Source: an uncultured Kiritimatiellota bacterium (GTDB taxonomy: Bacteria > Verrucomicrobiota > Kiritimatiellia > RFP12 > UBA1067). From it: a DNA stretch of 18,937 bases. Positions within the stretch are counted from its first letter, which is position 1. Every line of letters starts with the position of its first letter. Both the position numbers and the translations under genes were made by a program. The stretch lies in contig CAKULR010000008.1 in the NCBI GenBank assembly GCA_934667295.1, positions 1 to 18,937 on the forward strand, read 5' to 3'. Under the pieces are notes generated by a model. That model was not told the origin of the DNA. It searched no databases and worked only from the letters and a program-made list of their open reading frames with translations. This document shows positions 1 to 6,491 of the stretch, piece after piece.

Positions 1-2
1 TG

Positions 3-113
3 CGGGTGGGCGGCACGTCCGTCTTCGCCGGCGAGGCGCATGTCGTGGGCGTGGGCGACGGCTGTTCTTTTGACTCGGGATACAACGGGAAGACGAGAGG
101 AGACGAACGATGA
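3..113 (+). CDS. C-terminal end of an unidentified protein (5'-truncated by window edge)
   Basis: Reading from base 3 gives 36 open codons ending in TGA at 111-113. The first twenty or so codons have almost exclusively G or C in the third position, as in the real genes around it, which supports this frame over the other two. The visible residues are glycine/valine-rich (starting VGGTSVFAGEAHVVGVGDG) and end in a polar tail. The fragment is too short to assign a family; a beta-strand end of a secreted protein is possible but is only a guess. Its stop overlaps the ATG of the next gene (ATGA), so the two were probably in one operon. The main alternative is that this is non-coding leader. Confidence 0.5.
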   Translation, partial: RVGGTSVFAGEAHVVGVGDGCSFDSGYNGKTRGDER

Positions 114-2137
114 AGAGACTGATGTTGGTGGCACTGGGCGCCGTTGCGATGACGGCGGGGGCCGCGACGGGGACGGTCTGTGCGCCGGGCGGGACGTGTC
201 CCGCGCCCGCGCCGGAACGGGCCGATGCCTTTCTGCCGCCGGGCCGGATGACGCTCGGCGCGAACTACTGGGCGAGCCACGCCGCCACCGAGCTGTGGCG
301 CAAGTGGGATGCGAAGGCGGTGGAGGAGGACCTGCGCGTCCTCGCCGCGAACGGCTTCAGGCTCCTGCGCGTCTTCCCGAACTGGGCCGACTTCCAGCCC
401 ATCCACGCCTGCTACCTGAGCGCGGGGAACTTCGACAAGGTGAACGAGACGCGCCTTTTCGACTCCGAGGAGCCGTTGCCGGACACGCCGTGCGGGCGCG
501 CGGGCGTGGACGAGCGGATGGTCGAACGTTTCGAGGCGTTCTGCGACCTCGCCGAGAAGTACGGCATCCGCCTCATCGTGCCGCTCCTGACGGGGCAGAT
601 GACCTTCCGGAACTACATCCCGCCGGCGCTCGCGAACCGCAACCCGTTCTCCGACCCGTACGCGCTCATGTGGGAGGGCCGCTATCTGGCGTGCATGGTC
701 TCGCGACTCAAGGCGAAGAAGGCGATCGTGGCGTGGGAGAGCGGCAACGAGGCGCGGATCCTCGGGAAGAGCGAGAATGCGTTCCACTCCGAGGTGTGGC
801 TGCGGTACGTCCACCAGACGATCCGCCTCGCCGATCCGTCGCGTCCCGTGATCGGCGTGGACGGCCTGGAGATCTCGCGCGAGACGTTGTGGCCGAGCGC
901 GATGAACGCGGCGCTGTCGGACTACACGACCACCCATCCCTACGGCTTCTGGGGCGCCGTCTACAACGACGACTTCCTCAGCGTGCGCTCGACCACCTTC
1001 GCCGCCGCGCAGACCTACGCGCTCGCGCAGATCGGCGGCAAGCCCGCCTTCATCGAGGAACACGGCTCGCGCCGCCAGGAACAGGCGTCGCAGGCGAACG
1101 TGGCGAAGTACGTGCGCAATATGCTCTGGAACAGCTGGGCCCTCGACTGCCGGGCGATGCTCTGGTGGTGCGCCTACGACCAGACGGGGATGACGATCGC
1201 CCCCTACAACTGGCGGCAGCCCTGCGTGGAGCTGGGCATCTTCAGGCGTGACCGCACGCCGTATCCGGCCGTCGGCATGGTGAAGGCGTTCGCGGCGATG
1301 CAGGACGCCCTGCCCGTCGCGGGGCTTCCGAAGGCGAAGACCGAGGCCGTCGTCCTCACGACGGACCGCGACGTGCTCCACTCCTCCTACATCCTCGCGC
1401 GCCAGGCCGGCATCATGCCCCGCTTCGCGAATCCCGAGGAGAAGCTGCCCGACGCCGCCTGCTACTTCCTGCCCGACGCGCACGGGCGCGCCTACCTCAC
1501 CGTCGAACGCTGGGAGGACCTCAAGTCCCGTGTGCGTGCGGGCGCGACGCTCTACCTCTCCTGGAACGACACGTTCCTCGACGCGATGGAGGAGGTGGGC
1601 GGCATCGAGGTTGCCTACCGCCAGAAGGCCGGAGGACAGGACGTCTGCGACTTCGGCGACTTCAAGCTTACCTTCGGCTACACCGTCAAACGCCGCTTCA
1701 ACGCGCTGACCGCCGAGACGCTGGCGCGCAACCAGGCGGGCGAGGGCGTCTTCTTCCGCAACAAGTACGGGAAAGGGACGGTCTACGTCTCCATCCACAA
1801 CTTCGAAAAGACGTACTACGGGGCGGGTGGCAAGTACGAGGGCGACGCCTGGCGCGTGTGGGCGAAGGTGCGGCCCGTGAACCGGATTCTCAAGACGGGC
1901 GTGCCGAACGTGTTCGTCTCGGAACACTGCTTCGGCGGCGGACGCTGCGGCGTGGTGGTGGTGAACAACCGCGACGTGCCGTACGAGGGTACGCCCGAGA
2001 TCTGGAAGAACTGGAGCGTGCGCCGGGTGGTCGTGGAGGATCCCGCGAATGCGTCCTTCGCCGACGGGAAGCTGAAGATCGCGCCGTGCGCGGGCGTCCT
2101 CCTGCTGACGGCCAAGGACGGCGTGGACTGGCTCTGA
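110..2137 (+). CDS. Secreted GH5-like (cellulase/mannanase-type) TIM-barrel glycoside hydrolase
   Basis: This 675-residue protein has a signal peptide (basic MKRL, then a hydrophobic stretch to about residue 20). Residues 45-400 read as a clan GH-A (beta/alpha)8 barrel. WESGNEAR puts the candidate acid/base at Glu214, and PAFIEEHG puts the nucleophile at Glu316 or Glu317. These spacings match GH5-type retaining beta-glycosidases, and endo-mannanase-like members are the nearest resemblance; the substrate cannot be read from the sequence. Residues about 410-570 look like a glutamine-amidotransferase-like/GH42-trimerisation-type domain, followed by a small C-terminal beta domain. The start at 110 has an AGGAG ribosome site 7 nt upstream and overlaps the preceding stop. 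Likely role: periplasmic or extracellular polysaccharide breakdown. The class is fairly sure; the family number is less so. Confidence 0.8.
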   Translation: MKRLMLVALGAVAMTAGAATGTVCAPGGTCPAPAPERADAFLPPGRMTLGANYWASHAATELWRKWDAKAVEEDLRVLAANGFRLLRVFPNWADFQPIHACYLSAGNFDKVNETRLFDSEEPLPDTPCGRAGVDERMVERFEAFCDLAEKYGIRLIVPLLTGQMTFRNYIPPALANRNPFSDPYALMWEGRYLACMVSRLKAKKAIVAWESGNEARILGKSENAFHSEVWLRYVHQTIRLADPSRPVIGVDGLEISRETLWPSAMNAALSDYTTTHPYGFWGAVYNDDFLSVRSTTFAAAQTYALAQIGGKPAFIEEHGSRRQEQASQANVAKYVRNMLWNSWALDCRAMLWWCAYDQTGMTIAPYNWRQPCVELGIFRRDRTPYPAVGMVKAFAAMQDALPVAGLPKAKTEAVVLTTDRDVLHSSYILARQAGIMPRFANPEEKLPDAACYFLPDAHGRAYLTVERWEDLKSRVRAGATLYLSWNDTFLDAMEEVGGIEVAYRQKAGGQDVCDFGDFKLTFGYTVKRRFNALTAETLARNQAGEGVFFRNKYGKGTVYVSIHNFEKTYYGAGGKYEGDAWRVWAKVRPVNRILKTGVPNVFVSEHCFGGGRCGVVVVNNRDVPYEGTPEIWKNWSVRRVVVEDPANASFADGKLKIAPCAGVLLLTAKDGVDWL

Positions 2138-2149
2138 GGCGGCGGGACC

Positions 2150-3601
2150 GTGGAGACGACACAGCAGACACCGCTCGACCTGTCGGCCCTGTCGCCGCAG
2201 CTTCGTGACGCCGTGCAGACGGTCGCCGGACTCGTCCGTGCGGCCGGCGGACGCGCGTGGATGGTGGGCGGCTCGGTGCGCGACCTGCTGCTCGGCGCGC
2301 GGCAGGTGAAGGACGTCGACCTGGAGGTGTTCGGACTCGAGCCGCCGCGCGTGCAGGAGGTCATCGGGCAGCGGTTCGCGTTCGACGCCTGCGGACTCTC
2401 CTTCGGCGTGCTGAAGCTCAAGCACATCGCGGTGGACGTGGCGTTGCCGCGCCGCGAGTCGAAGCGCGGCACGGGGCACCGGGGGTTTCTCATCGATTCC
2501 GATCCGTACCTCTCGATTCCCGAGGCGGCAAGCCGCCGCGACTTCACGGTGAATGCGCTCTACTACGATCCGCTCGCCGGGGTGCTGGAGGATCCCTATG
2601 GCGGTGAAAAGGATCTGGAGCGGCGTGTCCTCCGCCACGTTTCTCCGAAGTTCGTGGAGGATCCCCTGCGCGTCCTCCGGGGCATGCAGTTCGTCGCCCG
2701 CTTCAATCTCGCCCCCGCGCAGGAGACGGTCGCGATCTGCCGTTCGATGACGCCGGAGGGACTTCCGTCCGAACGACTTTTCGAAGAGTGGGCGAAGCTG
2801 CTCACGCAGGGCGTCCGCATTGGGCGCGGCCTCTCCTTCCTGCGTGCGACGAACTGGGTGCGGTACTATCCGGAACTGCGCCGCCTCATTGGCTGCCGCC
2901 AGGACCGGACGTGGCATCCCGAAGGGGACGTATGGAACCACACGTGCCTCTGCCTCGACGCCTTTGCCCGGCGGCGCGTCGAACGGCGGATGCGCGGCGC
3001 GGGCGATGCGGACGAGGATCTGATCGTCGGCCTTGCGGTTCTCTGCCACGACTTCGGCAAGCCGGCGACGACGCGCTGGCTGCGCGGACGCCTCCGTTCG
3101 CCCGGGCACGACGTCGCGGGCGTGGAGCCGACGCTTGCCTTCCTGCGCCGCCTCACGAACGAGGAGCGGATCCTGAAGGAGGTGCCGCCGCTCGTCGCGC
3201 ACCACATGCAGCCGTTCGCGCTCTGGAAGGCGCACGCGGGCGACGCCGCCATCCGGCGACTGGCCCTGCGCGTCGGCCGCATCGACCGGCTCATCCGCGT
3301 GGCGCAGGCGGCTGACGAGGGACGCGGACCGGCGGTGCGGGCCGACGCGAAGGCGGGCGAGGAGCTGCGCTGGCTCGAGGCGGAGGCCGACCGCCTCCGC
3401 CTCGCCGCCGCGCGACCGCGCCCGATCCTCATGGGCCGCGACCTGATTGCGCTCGGGTACCGTCCCTCGCCGCAGTTCAAGGTCTGGCTCGACGCCTGTT
3501 TCGAGGCCCAGCTGGACGGCGCCTTTACCGACCACGACGGCGCCCTCGCCTATTTCCACGCCCACGTCGAGCCGCAGTCTTCCACCCCGCCGTCCCTGTG
3601 A
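2150..3601 (+). CDS. cca: CCA-adding / poly(A) polymerase-type tRNA nucleotidyltransferase with HD domain
   Basis: This 483-residue cytoplasmic enzyme of the class II nucleotidyltransferase family would add or repair the CCA end of tRNAs. Visible motifs, in order: GGSVRD (40-45), the metal-binding DVD (Asp55, Asp57), RRDFTVNA (129-136), and DPLRVLR (171-177) in the neck region. A C-terminal HD-type phosphohydrolase domain has HPEGDVWNHT (256-265) and CHDFGK (His300, Asp301). The HD domain resembles that of enterobacterial Cca, which also has phosphatase activity, but a poly(A) polymerase or a partial CCA enzyme cannot be excluded by sequence alone. The start is a GTG, 12 bp after the hydrolase stop, with only a weak GGCGGG ribosome site. 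It probably shares a transcript with the unrelated hydrolase upstream. Confidence 0.9.
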   Translation: METTQQTPLDLSALSPQLRDAVQTVAGLVRAAGGRAWMVGGSVRDLLLGARQVKDVDLEVFGLEPPRVQEVIGQRFAFDACGLSFGVLKLKHIAVDVALPRRESKRGTGHRGFLIDSDPYLSIPEAASRRDFTVNALYYDPLAGVLEDPYGGEKDLERRVLRHVSPKFVEDPLRVLRGMQFVARFNLAPAQETVAICRSMTPEGLPSERLFEEWAKLLTQGVRIGRGLSFLRATNWVRYYPELRRLIGCRQDRTWHPEGDVWNHTCLCLDAFARRRVERRMRGAGDADEDLIVGLAVLCHDFGKPATTRWLRGRLRSPGHDVAGVEPTLAFLRRLTNEERILKEVPPLVAHHMQPFALWKAHAGDAAIRRLALRVGRIDRLIRVAQAADEGRGPAVRADAKAGEELRWLEAEADRLRLAAARPRPILMGRDLIALGYRPSPQFKVWLDACFEAQLDGAFTDHDGALAYFHAHVEPQSSTPPSL

Positions 3602-3603
3602 CC

Positions 3604-3665
3604 ACGTGGGTACGCGGGAGGACGTTGACGGTCTGGCGGCGAATCGGGTATACTGGTGCCCACGT
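3604..3665. repeat. Imperfect 10-bp inverted repeat bracketing the DUF3990 promoter (possible operator)
   Basis: ACGTGGGTAC at 3604-3613 and GTGCCCACGT at 3656-3665 are inverted copies with one mismatch (9/10). The left arm lies upstream of the -35 box. The right arm overlaps the expected transcription start and ends directly before the ATG. The left arm also contains part of the palindrome CCACGTGG (3602-3609). Placement around a single promoter fits a repressor or autoregulator site; that role is inferred. Confidence 0.35.
3625..3654 (+). promoter_or_regulatory. Sigma70-type promoter of the DUF3990 operon
   Basis: The -35 box TTGACG (3625-3630) and -10 box TATACT (3649-3654) are separated by 18 bp. 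The -10 ends 11 nt before the ATG at 3666, so the leader would be only a few bases. No Shine-Dalgarno is present in the gap. The promoter lies in the 64-bp gap after the cca-type gene, making the downstream trio an independent unit. Confidence 0.7.
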
Positions 3666-4322
3666 ATGCGGCTCTATCATGGCAGTCAGGAAGCAGAGGT
3701 CAAGCCCGTCTTCGGGCTTGGCAGCGACCGGCATGACTTCGGAAAGGGCTTCTACCTGACGGATGCGCCGGATCTGGCCGAGGAATGGTCGGTCTACCGC
3801 CCAAAGTCCCGGGACGGCTGGGTCCATGTCTTCGATTTGGATCTGTCCGGACTTGAGGTCATGGATTTTCGCCAGTCGGACAGGGTGTTTGCCTGGGTGG
3901 CGGAGTTGATGAAGCACCGTGATGCCGACGAGTCCGCCGCCTATCGGCGGAGGGCGCCGTCGTTCATCGAGAAGTTTGGCCTTGATACGGATGCGTGCGA
4001 CGTGGTTGTCGGGTGGCGGGCCGATGCGTCCTATTTCTACATCGTCAAGGCGTTTGTCCGGGGCGAAGTCGATGCCGACTGTCTGCCGGACCTGTTGAAG
4101 CTGGGCGGATTCGGCGTTCAGTATGTCGTCAAGTCGCAGGCGGCCTACGCGCAGTTGCGTCCGCTTCCCGATCTGCGGCGACCGGTTCGCTTCGACGAGC
4201 GCCATGCGGCGTACGAGGCGCGGGACGGTGCGGCGCGGACGAAGATGCGGGAACTGATTGCCGATCCGTCGTTCAACCGCCTGGAACGCCTGTTTGTCGA
4301 TCTTGTCCGGGAGGCACGATGA
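3666..4322 (+). CDS. DUF3990-family ADP-ribosyltransferase-like protein (putative toxin component)
   Basis: This 218-residue protein begins RLYHGS (residues 2-7), then FGKGFYLTDAPDLAEEW (25-41), and later VQYVVKS (151-157). This order of a His-containing N-terminal motif, a Gly-rich Phe-Tyr motif and a Gln-containing motif is the signature of DUF3990 proteins, which are related to ADP-ribosyltransferases. There is no signal peptide or membrane segment. The chosen ATG starts at the expected family N-terminus and sits 11 nt after a good -10 box; upstream extension would run into the cca-type gene in the wrong frame. Its stop overlaps the next start (ATGA). Codon third positions hold clearly more A and T than neighbouring genes, hinting at recent acquisition. 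Enzyme activity and target are unknown; toxin function is inferred from family context. Confidence 0.75.
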   Translation: MRLYHGSQEAEVKPVFGLGSDRHDFGKGFYLTDAPDLAEEWSVYRPKSRDGWVHVFDLDLSGLEVMDFRQSDRVFAWVAELMKHRDADESAAYRRRAPSFIEKFGLDTDACDVVVGWRADASYFYIVKAFVRGEVDADCLPDLLKLGGFGVQYVVKSQAAYAQLRPLPDLRRPVRFDERHAAYEARDGAARTKMRELIADPSFNRLERLFVDLVREAR

Positions 4323-4768
4323 ACGCGCATCCGTACGACGCTTCCTATCTTCAGGAGATTGCCGAGACGCAGGGGGCGCTCTTCGAACGTCTGCAGGATG
4401 TCGCCCCGACGGCAGACGGCGTCGACTTCGTGCGCACGTACATGAAGAGCCAGACGCGCGCGTATCTTGACAAGGGGGATGTCTATCTGGCGACGTTGGG
4501 TCCGACGGGACTGCTGGACTATTACCGGCGCGAGGAGCCGATGGCCGTGAAGCCGGGCGAACCCCTGCGCGGCTTTGCGCCGAACTGGATGGGGCAGTTC
4601 TATGCGCAGTACCAGTGGCAGACGGGCATGCCGAGTTGCGATGTCGTTGAACGGGTGCCGCCGGGATGGCTGGCGTCGGCCTATCCGGGTCTTCACGACC
4701 TCGATCTGGAGCTTGCCGTCGAGAAGGTCGCGGCGGAAAGCGGCGCGGAACAGCGGGGGAAACGATGA
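4319..4768 (+). CDS. Uncharacterised partner of the DUF3990 protein (putative antitoxin/accessory)
   Basis: This is a 149-residue soluble protein, and I cannot name a family for it. Two blocks are recognisable in style. AYLDKGDVYLATLGPTGLL (48-66) resembles the segment in small proteins often encoded beside DUF3990 genes, where a helix is followed by a GN-x-x-Y-x-A-G-x-S-G-like motif. NWMGQFYAQYQWQTG (89-103) plus YPGLHDLDLE (122-131) resembles the YYQWYTGRSF and YPTLHEAD-type motif found in the same kind of loci. It overlaps the DUF3990 gene and the following GH43-like gene by ATGA on each side, so translation is probably coupled. Its codon usage is also less GC3-rich than its neighbours. 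Role as cognate inhibitor or substrate adaptor is inferred from position only. Confidence 0.65.
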   Translation: MNAHPYDASYLQEIAETQGALFERLQDVAPTADGVDFVRTYMKSQTRAYLDKGDVYLATLGPTGLLDYYRREEPMAVKPGEPLRGFAPNWMGQFYAQYQWQTGMPSCDVVERVPPGWLASAYPGLHDLDLELAVEKVAAESGAEQRGKR

Positions 4769-5730
4769 GGGCCGCCTTTCTGGGTCTTCTGCTGATGCTG
4801 GTTGCCGGTGCCGTGCGTGCCGCCGGGAACGGCGATCCGCGCATCTTCCGGGGGGACGACCGTAACGCCTTCCGCGATCCCGCCGCCGTGTGGCATGCGG
4901 GTGTTTTCCATCTCTTCTTCACCTGGGTCGAGATCGAACCGGACGGCCAGGTCTTCAGCTACTGCGCGACGTCGCGGAGCCGCGACCTCCGGACCTGGAC
5001 GCCGCCCCGGAAGCTGACGCCGCGCGACAACGCGCGGGACTTCGGCAGCCCCGGGAACGTCGTGCGCGACGGGGCGGACTGGGTGCTCTGCCTCCAGACC
5101 TACCCGCGTCCGGGGAACGTCTTCGACGGGAAGCCCCGCTACGGCAACGCCGCCGCGCGCCTCTGGACGATGCGGTCGTGCGACCTGGAAACGTGGCGTG
5201 CGCCCGAACTGCTGCGCGTGAAGGGACCGGACGTGCCGGTGGGGGACATGGGGCGGATGATCGACCCCTACCTCGTGCGCGACGACGCGGGCATGTGGTG
5301 GTGCTTCTACAAGCAGAACGGCGCGAGCAGTTCGCGGAGCCGCGATCTGCGCACGTGGGAATTCGTCGGACGGACGGATGCGGGCGAGAACGTCTGCCTC
5401 GTGCGGGACGGCGGGGTGTGGCGGATGTACCACTCCCCCGCGAACGGCATTGGGGTGAAGACGTCGCGCGATCTTGTCCGGTGGACGGACGAACCGGGGC
5501 TCATCACGCTCGGCCAGAAGGACTGGACGTGGGCGAAGGGGCGCCTCACGGCGGGGTTCGTGCTGGACGCCCGCGCGATTCCCGGCGTCGGCGGCTGGCT
5601 GCTCTTCTTCCACGGGTCGGGTCCGCTCACCGAACGCGCGGGCGACTTCGACCGCAACGCCTCGATCGGCGTCGTCCGGGCCTCCACCCCGACCTTCGCC
5701 GACTGGACGTCGCTCCCCAGCGCGGAGTGA
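4765..5730 (+). CDS. Secreted GH43-like five-bladed beta-propeller protein
   Basis: This 321-residue protein has a signal peptide (MRAAFLGLLLMLVAGAVRAA) and several propeller blades of the type SRDLRTW. FRDPAAVWHAGVFHLFF (36-52) carries the candidate base Asp38, and MIDPYLVRDDAGMWW (165-179) carries Asp167. Both are typical positions for GH43/GH62/GH68-clan hydrolases or GH130-like phosphorylases. The general acid Glu could not be fixed by eye, so catalytic competence is open. The start at 4765 overlaps the previous stop (ATGA) and has a GGGGGA ribosome site, and its third-position GC bias returns to the level of the rest of the window. It converges with rex with only 2 bp between stops. Likely periplasmic or extracellular sugar-polymer processing. 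Confidence 0.7.
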   Translation: MRAAFLGLLLMLVAGAVRAAGNGDPRIFRGDDRNAFRDPAAVWHAGVFHLFFTWVEIEPDGQVFSYCATSRSRDLRTWTPPRKLTPRDNARDFGSPGNVVRDGADWVLCLQTYPRPGNVFDGKPRYGNAAARLWTMRSCDLETWRAPELLRVKGPDVPVGDMGRMIDPYLVRDDAGMWWCFYKQNGASSSRSRDLRTWEFVGRTDAGENVCLVRDGGVWRMYHSPANGIGVKTSRDLVRWTDEPGLITLGQKDWTWAKGRLTAGFVLDARAIPGVGGWLLFFHGSGPLTERAGDFDRNASIGVVRASTPTFADWTSLPSAE

Positions 5731-5732
5731 CG

Positions 5733-6374
5733 TCAGCCCCGCGTGATGGCGTGGGAGAGGACGGCGAGGGACTGGGCGAGGTCGACGTCCTGCACGACAA
5801 TCCCCTCGGGCACGTCAAGCTGTTCGGGGGTGAAGTTCCAGATGCCCGAGATGCCGGCCTCGACGAGGGTGGAGGCGCAGGCCTGGGCGGCGGAGCGGGG
5901 GACGGTGAGGATGCCGATCTTGATCTTGAGCCGCTTCACGAGGAGGGGGAGGTCCCCCATCGGGCGCACCACCACGCCGTGGATCTCCTTCAGGGTCTTG
6001 GCGGGGTCCGAGTCGAAGGCGAGGGAGATCGAGAGGTTGTGTTCCTCGAAGCCGCGATAGCCGAGCAGGGCCTGTCCGAGCGAGCCTGCGCCCACGAGGA
6101 CGGCGTCGGTGGCGTTGTCCCAGCCGAGCGCGTGGACGATGGCGCGCTCAAGCTCGCGGGCGGGATAGCCGCAGCGGGGCTTCCCGGGCACGCCGGCCAT
6201 CGCGAGGTCCTTGCGCGTGAGTACCTGGTCGAGGCCCAGCTTCTCCGCGATCACCGCACTGGAGACGTGCAGTTCGCCGCGCTGGACCATCGCGCGGATC
6301 TCGCGCAGGTAGGACGGGTAGCGGCGAATTGTCGGGAGCGGCAGGGGCTCGATGCGGTTTTCGGTTTCTTCCAT
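5733..6374 (-). CDS. rex: Redox-sensing transcriptional repressor Rex
   Basis: This 213-residue repressor has normal Rex length. The N-terminal winged helix (about 10-75) has LPTIRRYPSYLREI and the region VLTRKDLAMAG. The Rossmann domain has GAGSLGQALL (95-104) and SLAFDSDP, where Asp121 would bind NAD(H) ribose. Rex senses the NADH/NAD+ ratio and releases its operators when NADH is high, typically controlling fermentation and respiration genes. The ATG at 6374 is preceded by TATACT only 7 nt away and no Shine-Dalgarno, so the mRNA is probably leaderless. It is divergent from the branching-enzyme operon. A Rex half-site-like TTGTG overlaps its promoter, but no complete operator was found. Confidence 0.95.
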   Translation of the reverse strand: MEETENRIEPLPLPTIRRYPSYLREIRAMVQRGELHVSSAVIAEKLGLDQVLTRKDLAMAGVPGKPRCGYPARELERAIVHALGWDNATDAVLVGAGSLGQALLGYRGFEEHNLSISLAFDSDPAKTLKEIHGVVVRPMGDLPLLVKRLKIKIGILTVPRSAAQACASTLVEAGISGIWNFTPEQLDVPEGIVVQDVDLAQSLAVLSHAITRG

Positions 6375-6381
6375 GTCGGGG

Positions 6382-6390
6382 AGTATAGCA
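6382..6390 (-). promoter_or_regulatory. Extended -10 promoter of rex
   Basis: On the minus strand the sequence reads TGCTATACT, an extended -10 (TGn plus TATACT at 6387-6382). No recognisable -35 lies 16-18 bp upstream. The -10 ends 7 nt before the ATG, so transcription should start at or beside the start codon. Confidence 0.65.
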
Positions 6391-6467
6391 CAACACCGTT
6401 CGATTGGCTACTTGCATATCAATAAAAAAGGCGGGATTCGGCCCGGCTTCGTCCGCTCGTCCCTGCG

Positions 6468-6483
6468 TTTTTTGTGGTATACT
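6468..6483 (+). promoter_or_regulatory. Extended -10 promoter of the branching-enzyme operon
   Basis: Six T residues (6468-6473) are followed by GTGG and TATACT (6478-6483), giving a TGGTATACT extended -10. No -35 consensus is visible. The -10 ends 8 nt before the ATG at 6492, with no Shine-Dalgarno in between, which predicts a leaderless transcript. Confidence 0.65.
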
Positions 6484-6491
6484 TGTTCCGT

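Noticed and set aside
70..86. TTGACT followed by GATACA as a promoter for the GH5-like gene
   Set aside because: The spacing is far too short for -35 and -10 boxes, and no TATACT-like core follows at 17 bp.
6375..6420. Rex operator in the rex/branching-enzyme intergenic region
   Set aside because: Only one TTGTG half-site is present, at the rex promoter; the second inverted half is missing.
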